From contig NZ_JALOCH010000010.1 of assembly GCF_023227875.1 (NCBI RefSeq), forward strand, positions 33,839-97,838: DNA of 64,000 bases, read 5' to 3'. The stretch is from Methanoregula sp. (GTDB lineage Archaea > Halobacteriota > Methanomicrobia > Methanomicrobiales > Methanospirillaceae). Below the pieces are notes generated by a model, which was given only the letters and a program-made list of their open reading frames with translations, searched no databases and had not been told where the DNA came from. This document shows, piece by piece, positions 27,413 to 35,900 of this stretch. Numbering within the stretch: position 1 is the first letter of the stretch; each line of letters begins with the position of its first letter. Made by a program: the position numbers and the translations under genes.

Positions 27413-27820
27413 TCAGGATGTCTCTCCGGTAAACGGATTATAAATGTCGAGCCCGGCGATATCCCGGAAGTCCTTTTCATTCCGGGTGATGAGCGTGAGA
27501 TCTTCCGTCAGGCAGGTTGCTGCGATGACTGCGTCTGGAATCTGTATCCGGGTTTTCCTGCGGATATCAATCACCGAGTCTGCGATCTCATCGGTGAGAG
27601 GGATCACGGTTGCGTGTCCGATAAATTCGAGCTCCCGGGAAAATTCATCCTGCGAATATTTCTCAAACCCGAAAAATTCGATCTTTGTGATTATCGAAAT
27701 GTTGAATGATTCCTTCAGAATGTGTTCAATCCTTGGGATCTCCTGAACCGGAAGCGTGTCCGCAAAATAGTAGATGAGGATATTGGTATCGAAGAGGTAG
27801 CGTTTCACACCCGTTCCCAT
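27413..27820 (-). CDS. vapC: VapC-type PIN-domain toxin
   Basis: A 135-residue PIN ribonuclease with the acidic active-site residues in YLFDTNILIYYF (Asp), TKIEFFGFE (Glu), IQIPDAVIAATC (Asp) and ITRNEKDF (Asp). VapC toxins cut tRNA or rRNA. The start overlaps the antitoxin gene: the ATG at 27820 gives a 16-base overlap, and a GTG at 27808 would give the common GTGA overlap and 131 residues. Confidence 0.9.
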   Translation of the reverse strand: MGTGVKRYLFDTNILIYYFADTLPVQEIPRIEHILKESFNISIITKIEFFGFEKYSQDEFSRELEFIGHATVIPLTDEIADSVIDIRRKTRIQIPDAVIAATCLTEDLTLITRNEKDFRDIAGLDIYNPFTGETS

Positions 27821-28014
27821 TCCTGACGCAGGGCCTGGAGTTCCCGGTCGATATCGATCCCGAGGTTCCGGTAGATCCCCCTGTACCGGGCCGGATCGAA
27901 CGGGCTTGTATCCGGCGCAGTATTTTTCCGGCGGGATACTTTCTGCCAGAGGGATATCGGGACGATGACGCTGGTCTTTCTTCCCTGTTCATCATATACG
28001 TACTGGACCTGCAT
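27805..28014 (-). CDS. VapB-like antitoxin
   Basis: A 69-residue protein, QVQYVYDEQGRKTSVIVPIS then LWQKV, resembling the short archaeal antitoxins that precede VapC genes: an N-terminal strand-forming DNA-binding part and an acidic, Arg-rich C-terminal helix (NLGIDIDRELQALRQEWERV) for toxin binding. AAAGGT provides a ribosome site. It overlaps vapC. Confidence 0.8.
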   Translation of the reverse strand: MQVQYVYDEQGRKTSVIVPISLWQKVSRRKNTAPDTSPFDPARYRGIYRNLGIDIDRELQALRQEWERV

Positions 28015-28132
28015 GACGTACCTTTCAGAATATACTGGATTCTTGCGATAATTATATTCTTGGTTTGGGAACCGGTCCTGCCGTACAGCGAATGTCCGGT
28101 TGTCCCCCGGGGTACTGCTGAAATCCTGCCCG

Positions 28133-28280
28133 GAAATCCCGTGGAAAAATAGTGCCGGCCTCCGGAATGTTCTTGTCTATTGCGTACATGAATATCGATC
28201 CGCACCGTACCTGGGAGATCGTTGAAGATGATCTCCCTCCCTTTGAGGTACAGATACGGCTACTGCATGGTTCTTCCTGA
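28133..28280 (+). pseudogene. decayed C-terminal remnant of a HepT (DUF86) toxin gene
   Basis: On the plus strand bases 28133-28180 read EIPWKNSAGLRNVLVY. After one extra base the next frame (28182-28280) reads AYMNIDPHRTWEIVEDDLPP and FEVQIRLL to a TGA. Joined, these match the conserved end of HepT proteins (PWxxIxGxRNxLxHxYxxID...W.IVE.DLP.L). The intact gene next door has PWSDIIGMRNILIHHYFGID in the same place. The N-terminal half is missing, so this is a broken relic pointing opposite to the intact copy. This reading is by eye. Confidence 0.75.
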
Positions 28281-28311
28281 TATATAAGTAATAAAAAGAA
28301 TTTTTATATAT

Positions 28312-28635
28312 CTATTGTCCTGATGGACGTATCCGGGACTGAAGCTGTTTTTTTAGTCCCGGCAGCTCGTCCTCAACCACTTTCCAGACAGCATCCCGGT
28401 CGATGCCAAAATAATGGTGGATAAGGATATTCCTCATACCGATGATATCCGACCACGGGATACCCGGGTTTGCCTCCCTGAATTCCGGGGAGATCCCCCG
28501 TACTGCTTCCCCGATGATCTGGAGATGGTGGATCACCCATACCTGTGCCATCTCGTCATTGTAAAAATAATCACGGCCCCGGACTGCAACCTTTCCAATC
28601 CGTTCAATGGCTTCCATGATATCCAGTACGCTCAC
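28312..28635 (-). CDS. hepT: HepT-type HEPN toxin (DUF86)
   Basis: A 107-residue HEPN-domain protein with the catalytic R-x4-H-x-Y motif in GMRNILIHHYFGID. It is helical throughout and follows, 9 bases away, the MntA nucleotidyltransferase gene. In characterised HEPN/MNT systems HepT is an RNase silenced when MntA adds AMP to the tyrosine of this motif. The C-terminus, WKVVEDELPGLKKQL, is the normal family ending. Confidence 0.93.
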   Translation of the reverse strand: MSVLDIMEAIERIGKVAVRGRDYFYNDEMAQVWVIHHLQIIGEAVRGISPEFREANPGIPWSDIIGMRNILIHHYFGIDRDAVWKVVEDELPGLKKQLQSRIRPSGQ

Positions 28636-28644
28636 GATCGTCTC

Positions 28645-28947
28645 TCATAAGGCCCGCGCTTCACTCAGTACCCGTGAACGTATCCGGTCCCGGAGTCCCG
28701 CTTCAGTTACAACATCAACCGGCCGATCAAGCAGGAGGGTAAGATCCATGGCAAGACCCCCGACATCGAGAAGGCTCCGGTCAGGATCCAGATCGATCAG
28801 GAGATCAATATCGCTGTCTGCCCGGGCTTCGTTCCGTACCACGGATCCAAAGACCCGGATATTTTTTGCGCCCCTCCGCTGTGCAAGCGAGAGGATCTCC
28901 TGTCGTTTCCTGATGAGGATAGAATAGATATCGGTTTCCGGGTTCAT
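28645..28947 (-). CDS. mntA: MntA-type minimal nucleotidyltransferase antitoxin
   Basis: A protein of 100 residues from the ATG at 28947; the frame continues upstream through repeat B but without family sequence. The nucleotidyltransferase signature G-S-x10-D-x-D is seen in VFGSVVRNEARADSDIDLLI, with a third carboxylate in PVDVVTE. It precedes hepT in the same operon and would detoxify it by AMPylation. Confidence 0.93.
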   Translation of the reverse strand: MNPETDIYSILIRKRQEILSLAQRRGAKNIRVFGSVVRNEARADSDIDLLIDLDPDRSLLDVGGLAMDLTLLLDRPVDVVTEAGLRDRIRSRVLSEARAL

Positions 28948-29007
28948 GTGTCTTATACGTACATTGGTGCCGGGTCTATAAATTTTATCCCGGGCAGTTG
29001 AGGGGGT

Positions 29008-29080
29008 GTGGAGAGCGTCATCCCATGCCGGATTGCACTTTCCCCCCGCCGTCTCCCACCCGGATCCTCCGGCTCTTCCC
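29008..29080. repeat. GC-rich intergenic repeat, copy B
   Basis: GTGGAGAGCGTCATCCCATG through the GGATCCTCCGGCTC core matches copy A (27186-27258). The following bases, CAATATCCTTTCC, match the flank of copy C (TATAATCCTTTCC). It occupies the 327-base gap between mntA and the HicB-like gene, in which I see no gene. Confidence 0.85.
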
Positions 29081-29274
29081 AATATCCTTTCCCCGCTACA
29101 CTGTCCCGCTCCTCCCGCAATCTGGCGAATATACCGAAACCGAAGCACGCAGTTTGTGGACATTTTGTAAACCACGAGTCCTGCATTCCATTTCCCTTCC
29201 TGCGGTCTTTACAGGGACAGCACTGACAACATACTTAATTGCCCGTGATCGATAACGTATCCGGTTGAGAAGAG

Positions 29275-29511
29275 ATGGCAAATTATCATTTCACAGTCAC
29301 CATCTGGGAAGAAGATGGCGTATATGTATCAAAGTGCGTTGAACTGGAAGTGGCGAGCTGTGGCGATACGCCCAGAGAAGCGCTTGAAAATATCCGCGAG
29401 GCGATCGATCTTTACCTGAAAAATGCACGCGAATACGATATGATCGGCGATATCGAACCTTCCATCTCGTCCCTGGAAAAATTTACCTCTGTTATTGAGG
29501 TCGAGGCGTGA
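29275..29511 (+). CDS. HicB-family protein without a HicA partner
   Basis: A 78-residue protein with the HicB fold signature: YHFTVTIWEEDGVYVSKCVE at the N-terminus, then ELEVASCGDTPREALENIRE and AIDLYLKNAREYD. HicB antitoxins normally pair with a HicA double-stranded-RNA-binding toxin of about 60-80 residues. None is found on either side (the next gene, 29620, is a different antitoxin), so this is an orphan. Confidence 0.85.
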   Translation: MANYHFTVTIWEEDGVYVSKCVELEVASCGDTPREALENIREAIDLYLKNAREYDMIGDIEPSISSLEKFTSVIEVEA

Positions 29512-29619
29512 GACTCCCCCGGGTACCCTGTCGAACTTTGATGAGGCGCGGGCTGTCTGATACTTTTCCGGTGCAAAATTTTAGTATGTAGAGAGGCTAA
29601 CGATACAACAGGTTATACT

Positions 29620-29835
29620 ATGTCGTCATCCTGTGAGTCAGTGGAAGAGAAGATCCGCAGGCTCCCGCCGGATCTCCGGAATAATGTGCTGGACTATATC
29701 GATAATCTTACCCGGCAGGCGGAACAAAGGGCGACTGGAAAATTCAGGTTCGAATGGGAAGGGTGCCTTGCCCACCTGAAAACAAAGTATACCTCAGTCG
29801 ATCTCCAGCATAAGGCGCTGGACTGGTGGACCTGA
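29620..29835 (+). CDS. small antitoxin-like protein upstream of a PIN toxin
   Basis: A 71-residue protein (EEKIRRLPPDLRNNVLDYID then NLTRQAE) resembling DUF2281-type proteins that sit before PIN toxins; these begin with a Leu-Pro helix and end with a short toxin-binding tail (WEGCLAHLKTKYTSVDLQHK). The stop overlaps the start of the next gene by one base (TGATG). Its role as antitoxin is inferred from position. Confidence 0.75.
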   Translation: MSSSCESVEEKIRRLPPDLRNNVLDYIDNLTRQAEQRATGKFRFEWEGCLAHLKTKYTSVDLQHKALDWWT

Positions 29836-30242
29836 TGTACCTGGTTGACACCAATATTTTTCTGGAGGTTATGTTAAACCAGGAAAAAGCGCCGGTTGTC
29901 AAAGATTTCTTCAACCGTGCGAAGATGACCTCCCTTGCGATCAGCGATTTCTCACTTTTTTCCATTGGTATTATCTTTGCACGGGAAAAGAATGCAGGGC
30001 CTTTTTTAAAACTGGTTAACGATGATATCCGTGCCAGCGGCATGCGGGTGCTCTCCCTTCGTCTTGAGGACTTCACCGGCATTTTTGCGAACGTGGAAAA
30101 ATACCGGCTCGATTTTGACGATGCATACCAGTACACGGTAGCAGAGCGTAACGGGCTCTCTCTTATCAGTTACGATAAGGATTTTGACCGGACTGACCGG
30201 AGACGGGTTTTTCCTGAGGATCTGTTCAGGGACCGGATCTGA
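29835..30242 (+). CDS. PIN-domain toxin (VapC-like)
   Basis: A 135-residue PIN protein from the ATG at 29835; a GTG three codons earlier is possible. Active-site acids are seen in MYLVDTNIFLEVML, LAISDFSLFSIG (Asp in place of the usual Glu), DFDDAYQYTVAE and ISYDKDFDRTDR. Its start coincides with the stop of the preceding small gene, the normal antitoxin-toxin coupling. Confidence 0.88.
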   Translation: MYLVDTNIFLEVMLNQEKAPVVKDFFNRAKMTSLAISDFSLFSIGIIFAREKNAGPFLKLVNDDIRASGMRVLSLRLEDFTGIFANVEKYRLDFDDAYQYTVAERNGLSLISYDKDFDRTDRRRVFPEDLFRDRI

Positions 30243-30485
30243 CACGATAGGAGCCCGAGCCGGTTTTTGGTTCAATGACCGTCCCGCGTTTTTCCATTTG
30301 TCCCCGTTCCTCTTTGCATCGGCAGGTCCCGCCCCGCCGTTCCCTCTCCCGCTTCTTCCCATCCCCCACATAACCCTTTCGCAGCTGCACCTTTCCCGGT
30401 CCATCCGTCCGGCTCCTGCCGACAGAATCCCGCCAGGAATTTAAATCTGATAATCCGTGCTGGTAACGGCAAAAAGAATGTACGT
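30243..30485. other. intergenic region with weak repeat D and a TATA-like box
   Basis: A pyrimidine-rich stretch (about 30318-30375, CCCGCCCCGCCGTTCCC then CATAACCC) loosely resembles the core of repeats A-C. AATTTAAATC at about 30438-30447 looks like a TATA box aimed at the HicB fragment downstream. No complete gene is seen. Confidence 0.4.
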
Positions 30486-30605
30486 ATGGATGCCACCGAA
30501 TCAGGTATTAGACCACTCCATCATCTGATTATTATTGGGACGGATGAATACGGAGTGTTTGTTGTCTCTGATTCCCGGTTCAAAGGCTGCCGTACCGGTT
30601 ACTGA
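30486..30605 (+). pseudogene. HicB-like N-terminal fragment
   Basis: A 39-codon open frame reads HLIIIGTDEYGVFVVSDSRF then KGCRTGY and stops. It resembles the first beta-strands of HicB proteins (VxIxxDExGxYVxxxPxLxGCxTxG) and then ends where the helical half should begin, overlapping the 3' end of the opposing hepT gene. It is probably a truncated antitoxin gene; similarity judged by eye. Confidence 0.5.
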
Positions 30606-30943
30606 CATTCAAATTCATCGATACATGGTTCAAGCGTTGCGATGAGATGTGGGATGTCCTCTTTAACCGTGTCCCAGATCTCGTCAAGATCCACTTTGCC
30701 ATAAGAATGGATGAGCATGTCCCGCATCCGTGCCATGGACGACCATTCGATTGACGAGAACCGGCTTATTGTCTCCGGGGAGAGCCGCTTCGATACCTCC
30801 CCAATCACTTCAAGGCACCGGATAACTGCGTACTGGCCCTTGCGATCCGAAAGAAAGGATTCCCGGGTCTGGTTCTTCGTGAACTCGTGTGCGTCCTTTG
30901 CCATAAGGAGAAGATCGAGAAGATAGGCATCGTCACGCGACAT
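30599..30943 (-). CDS. hepT: HepT-type HEPN toxin, second copy
   Basis: A 114-residue HEPN protein with R-x4-H-x-Y in MRDMLIHSYGKVDLDEIW. It overlaps the preceding nucleotidyltransferase gene by 11 bases. It differs strongly from the 28312 copy, so the two modules are separate acquisitions rather than a recent duplication. The RNase/AMPylation mechanism is known for the family. Confidence 0.92.
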   Translation of the reverse strand: MSRDDAYLLDLLLMAKDAHEFTKNQTRESFLSDRKGQYAVIRCLEVIGEVSKRLSPETISRFSSIEWSSMARMRDMLIHSYGKVDLDEIWDTVKEDIPHLIATLEPCIDEFECQ

Positions 30944-31244
30944 AGACCGGCACCATTGTTGAAAGGATCGTTTTTTTCCGTATATGATTCCGGCTCCGTT
31001 CTACGGCATGCCGCGTGATGAGATCGATACGCCTGCCAAAAACCCGTTCCAGTTCTTCCTCCATCTTCGCAAGATGAAGAAGGGTATGCACCGAGCCGGG
31101 TGTAAAATCCACCACGATGTCGATATCGCTTTCCGGGCGGAAATCACTCCTGAGGACAGAGCCGAATACCTGGAGTTCGCGCACGTTCCACTTTTTACAG
31201 AACTCCGCAATCATTTTTTCCCGGCTCATGATGAGTGGATTCAT
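30933..31244 (-). CDS. mntA: MntA-type nucleotidyltransferase antitoxin, second copy
   Basis: A 103-residue protein with G-S-x10-D-x-D in VFGSVLRSDFRPESDIDIVV and a third acid in RIDLITRHAV. It is the first gene of the pair and overlaps hepT, so translation is probably coupled. An internal ATG five codons later is an alternative start. Confidence 0.92.
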   Translation of the reverse strand: MNPLIMSREKMIAEFCKKWNVRELQVFGSVLRSDFRPESDIDIVVDFTPGSVHTLLHLAKMEEELERVFGRRIDLITRHAVERSRNHIRKKTILSTMVPVYVA

Positions 31245-31410
31245 GGCAGTTGTACTCCCGGATTTCCCTGCGCGGGAGGGAAAACTCTCCGGTTTACGGT
31301 TTTGAACGCTATCCGTTTATAGATTCCTGCTCTTGCAGCATCGGGCCTGGCAACCGGTGAGAGGAAGTCTCTTTCCTCATGTTCAGTATACATTGCCGCC
31401 TGGTTATTCT

Positions 31411-31475
31411 GCCCGCCCCGCCGTCTCCCGCCCGGATCCTCCGGCTCCCCCCTATAATCCTTTCCTTCGTGGCAC
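31411..31475. repeat. GC-rich intergenic repeat, copy C
   Basis: The core CCGTCTCCCGCCCGGATCCT is shared exactly with copy A apart from flanking bases, and CCTATAATCCTTTCC continues as in copy B. It lies just outside the last toxin-antitoxin module. The rest of the 31245-31687 gap carries the promoter described next. Confidence 0.8.
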
Positions 31476-31580
31476 CTCCCCGGTACTAACCGCGCGCGGT
31501 CGCCGGTCACTGGGCAATCCGGTTTAATATATTGTACAGATTTCTAAAACGTACAAAATTATTTATTTTTTTAATAATGG

Positions 31581-31650
31581 AAAAATATATTATATAGGCG
31601 GGTAAGTCTAAGCCATTAACAGTTTGTAAAAATCAATTGCAAATTGTTAA
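31581..31650 (+). promoter_or_regulatory. promoter with TATA box and inverted repeat before the small surface protein
   Basis: AAAAATATATTATATAGG (31581-31598) is a strong TATA element. An inverted repeat, TTAACAGTTTG / CAAATTGTTAA with one mismatch (31616-31626, 31640-31650), covers the expected transcription start. A GGAGG ribosome site follows at 31675-31680. This looks like a strong, possibly regulated promoter. Confidence 0.6.
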
Positions 31651-31687
31651 CGCTCGCGGGGCGGTGCCCTGCGTGGAGGAACAGAAA

Positions 31688-32626
31688 ATGGCAAAAGGAA
31701 AAGAACACAACAACAGGCTCTGGTGGATGGCCTCAGCGGTCGTCCTCCTGTTTGTCGCGCTGGCGGTTGCACCGGTGGCGGCGAGTAATGTGATCTACAC
31801 GAACACCGCGCATAACAACAACCATACGTATATACCGATGGCAAATCCCCCCATTCAATATAGTAGTACATATCTGGGTGACCCGTACTATTACGTCAAC
31901 CTGACGAACACCACCGGTGGATTGAATGCGATCCACATTACGAACGATATCTCCGATCAGGTGGGGGCCTGCTATGAATCTCCAGATACACCAAATCCAG
32001 GTACATTCTATGTATCGGATACTGGTGGACGGGGCGGACAGCAGGATATCATCCTCCTCATAGCGATCAATAGTACTAACGTAACTGATATCACTAATTT
32101 TAACGTTGATGTTAAAGAGCATGGTTACAGATGGTTAATTTCACCAAAAAGTGGATCGCCCCCGGATTATCCAAACATTACATATGTGAGTCCCTCAATT
32201 GACGTGACATTGAATGCAGATAATTACTTGGAAAATGATTCCGTAGATTTATTCCAGAAATGGAAATTTGCGCCAACTGCAGATTATCCTGTCTACTGTG
32301 GTCAGGATATGGGAAGTACCAGCAAATTGTTCAAGTTTCTCGCAGTAGATAATAAAGTGGGAACAATCAACGGTACCTGGTATAATCTTACCTATCCTAC
32401 TGCTCCGACCCTGACCAACAATGGCATGACAAAGATCGAATACAACATCACGAGTGGACCATCATCAAATGCAACAATTGCCTTCAATGTCTATGCATAT
32501 AACAATCAAACACTGCCCCAAAAAGTAGGGGGATCATTACCCCCGGCTATCAACTGGCTGAACAGGGTACGAACTTATGATGATCCTGATGATGGAACAT
32601 ATAGCGGGTGGAAGGTAACAGTCTAA
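31688..32626 (+). CDS. secreted surface protein of the same domain family as the giant PKD protein
   Basis: I start at the ATG at 31688 (GGAGG 8 bases upstream), giving 312 residues with a signal peptide (WWMASAVVLLFVALAVAPVA). The mature chain is one copy of a domain that occurs twice in the downstream 1957-residue protein: (G)LNAIHIT near the start, SGTFYVS-like strand, IILLIAINSTN, FQKWKFAPTADYPVYCGQDM and KIEYNIT followed by FNVYAYN. It is rich in N-glycosylation sequons, as expected of an exported archaeal protein. No membrane anchor is seen, so it may be released or bound to the S-layer. Function unknown. Confidence 0.85.
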   Translation: MAKGKEHNNRLWWMASAVVLLFVALAVAPVAASNVIYTNTAHNNNHTYIPMANPPIQYSSTYLGDPYYYVNLTNTTGGLNAIHITNDISDQVGACYESPDTPNPGTFYVSDTGGRGGQQDIILLIAINSTNVTDITNFNVDVKEHGYRWLISPKSGSPPDYPNITYVSPSIDVTLNADNYLENDSVDLFQKWKFAPTADYPVYCGQDMGSTSKLFKFLAVDNKVGTINGTWYNLTYPTAPTLTNNGMTKIEYNITSGPSSNATIAFNVYAYNNQTLPQKVGGSLPPAINWLNRVRTYDDPDDGTYSGWKVTV

Positions 32627-32654
32627 TCAAAAAAATAAAATATCAACCACGAAA

Positions 32655-32687
32655 GCCGGCTTCCGGCAGCCAACCTTCCCTTTTTTT
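32655..32687 (+). terminator. hairpin plus T-run terminator
   Basis: GCCGGCTTCCGGC (5-bp arms, 32655-32667) is followed by seven T at 32681-32687, just after the surface-protein gene. Confidence 0.5.
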
Positions 32688-32992
32688 AAGATATTGAGTG
32701 GTTAACCTCATGGTTAAACGTACCTTCCGGAAATCCGGTTCCCAGTATTGATCAATTAAAATAATTTAATTTTCAGAGAAATCAAATAAAAACATTTTAC
32801 ACATCTCCCGGAAAATATTCATAATATGAATAATAAGGGACGCTCACTCCCGGATCGATGTTCCTTCCTTGGGAAGAATAATCCTCATGGATCCCCGGCA
32901 CAGGGAAATATGCACGTCACACAACTGTTTCCGGCGCTATGTACACACCTAGGGATTTTCCCATTTTTACGGACAGATCATCCGGTTGTCCT
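32688..32992. other. AT-rich intergenic region before the giant surface gene
   Basis: Contains AAAATAATTTAATTTTC (about 32758-32775) and further A/T boxes suitable as promoter elements, and TGGTTAACC at about 32699. No gene seen. Confidence 0.4.
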
Positions 32993-35900
32993 ATGAATCT
33001 GCGGGATCTCCGGCTCCGGGCAGGAGTTCTTATCCTGTTCCTTGCCCTGTTGATTGTACCTGTCACAGCCAACCTTGATAGTTCCCCATGGCCAAAGTTC
33101 GGGTATGACCTCCAGAATACCGGCCAATCCCCTTATGTGGGGTCACAGACAGGAACGCCAAAATGGTCATACAATGCCAAGACGACTTATGACTACCATA
33201 GTCCGGTTATTGGATTCGATGGATCCATTTATCTTGGGGATGATGCATGGAATCTCGTTGCGATAAATTCTGATGGTACCTTAAAATGGAAAGATGCCTA
33301 TAAGAGTTTCGGTTGGAAAAATATCCGTGGACCTGTAGCATTAGGGTCGAATAATATCCTTTATTTCGGAAATCAGGACGGATTTATCTATGCAGTAAAT
33401 GCAAAAAATGGAGACAAAATATGGAAAACTACTACCGCTACAGATGCACAAATTTTTGGCGGTCCGGCGATTGGTTCAGATGGTACAATCTATATCGGAT
33501 CCGATGCCCTCTACGCTTTCAATCCCCGAGATGGATCCTTAAAATGGAAAAACACCACCGGGACAGCAAATTATGCTACCCCTGCGATTGGATCGGATGG
33601 TACCATCTATATCGGAAGTCAGACCAATCCTACATTCTATGCATATAATCCGGATGGAACTTTAAAATGGAGTAATACCTCTGCATACGTTACAGGATCT
33701 GCGGCAATCGGATCGGATGGCACCATCTATGTTGGAAGCAATGGAGATGGCAGGGTCTATGCATGGAATCCGAATGGTACCCTGAAATGGAACAATACCT
33801 CCGGACCCCTTACATCAGGATCGCCTGCAATCGCGAACGATGGAACGATCTATGTTGGTGGCAGCAGTGTTGCCCTCTCTGCATGGAACCCGGATGGAAC
33901 CCTCAAATGGACGTACGGTAGTGGTCAAGTTTATGGATCGCCTGCGATAGGTGCTGATGGAATAATCTATTTTAATTGCTGGGATTCTCATTCTATCATT
34001 GCACTGGATCCGGATGGATCATTAAAATGGACATATCAAACAGGAAATACAATTACCAGTTCACCTGCAATCGCTGCAGATGGCACGGTCTATGTTGCAT
34101 CTCGTGATAAGTACTTGCGCGCATTCCCGGGCGTTGTAACCTTCATCGCTGATCAAACCACCGGTCCCGCTCCTCTCACAGTCCAGTTCACCGGCACATC
34201 TGTGTTAACCGATAATTCCTGGCACTGGGATTTCGGGGACGGCACGACATCGACCGAGCAGAACCCCTCGCATATCTATAACGCGGGTGGAACTTACACA
34301 GTCAACCTGACTATCACGTCAGGTTCCGGCGGCATTAACACACTCGTCAAGACAAAATATATCAGCGCATATTCTCCCCCGACAGCTGCGTTCACGTCAA
34401 ATACGGTCGCTGGAAAAAGCCCGCTGTCTGTCACGTTTACCGATCAGTCAACCGGGGCGCCGACATCATGGCTTTGGGACTTCGGGGATGGTACCACTTC
34501 AACCAGCCAGAACCCGACCCATCCATACTCCACTACAGGGTCAGATACCGTCACGTATACGGTCAACCTGACAGCAACCAATGCAGCAGGCAGTAACATT
34601 ACCAGCAAAACTAGCTATATCACGCTGTACTCCACTGCGCCGATTGTATCATTTACCGGATCGCCAAGAACCAGCGGTATAACACCCCGCATTGTCCAGT
34701 TCAACGATACCTCGACCCTCTCGCCATACGAGTGGAACTGGTCGTTCGGCGACGGGGAGTGGTTCAACACAACTGATTCCGCGCTCCGGAATGCGAGTCA
34801 TCGCTATGCCAATGTTGGTTCCTACACGGTCAACCTCACGGCAACCAACGCCATTGGTTCGGCCAATGTCTCCAAACCCGGTTATATCAATATCGTGACG
34901 CCCGGGCCCATAAATCCGGCCTACCCCTACCTCTATGTTTCAAATGACGAGGGTGTCAAGTTTGATATAAACGGGACCAATCCCACCTGGGTTCCCAATA
35001 CCTACTCTTTCGCCACGATGGGGGGAGTGAACGCCCTGCACATTTCTTCAGGAACTTCTACTTCGGATGTAACCACCACCACCAGCCAGTCCGGTACATT
35101 CTATTTCACCCATACCGGGGGACAGCCGACCGTGCCCGAGGGGATCCTGATGCTTGCGGTCAACGGGACGATCCCTGATGATTTCAGCGTCCATATACGG
35201 TCGAGCGGGGATAACTGGACGCCTCCCGGTCCTGCCTATTCTAATGGGGGCTTACCGTCAGTGTGGAATTATGTCGAAGGCGCCGTAGACCAGACATTCA
35301 CGAAGGATGATTTCATTTACGGCCCGCAGAGCTGGAAACCCGATGGATATCCGATCTATTACGGGGAGGACGAGGCCGATCCCATCAACCAGTTCCGGAT
35401 CATGTTCATCGACCTTTATGCCGGGAAAGCATACGACAACGTCAAAATAGAATATGAGTTCCACAACCTGACAAGTTTCGCTGCATTCAATGCGTACGGG
35501 TGGTATCTTGCCAGTAACCATGGTACCATGATCATGACCAATGATGTCCTGGGGGGCTCCACCTATGGTGCCAGTGGGTATATGGTCACGGGAATTCCGG
35601 CAGCGCCAGTTGCCGGTTTTTCACCAAGTACGACCTCCGAATATAATCTTGTTCCCATCCGGTTTATCGACACGTCGGCAAACGTCCCGCAATCATGGCA
35701 ATGGGACTTCGGCGACGGCACGCACTCGACCGATCAGAATCCATCTCATGCGTATGCCTTAGGAGGTACTTATACGGTAAAACTTACGGTAACGAATATA
35801 AAAGGTACTTCTTCAACAACACAAGTTATCAACATCACCGTTCCTCCCCTCCCGGTTGCGAGTTTTACCGAGGATGGTACATCAGGAAGGTCTCCGCTTG

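Noticed and set aside
28018..28132. N-terminal half of the decayed HepT gene
   Set aside because: I could not find HepT-like sequence upstream of 28133 in any plus-strand frame, so I limited the relic to its C-terminal part.
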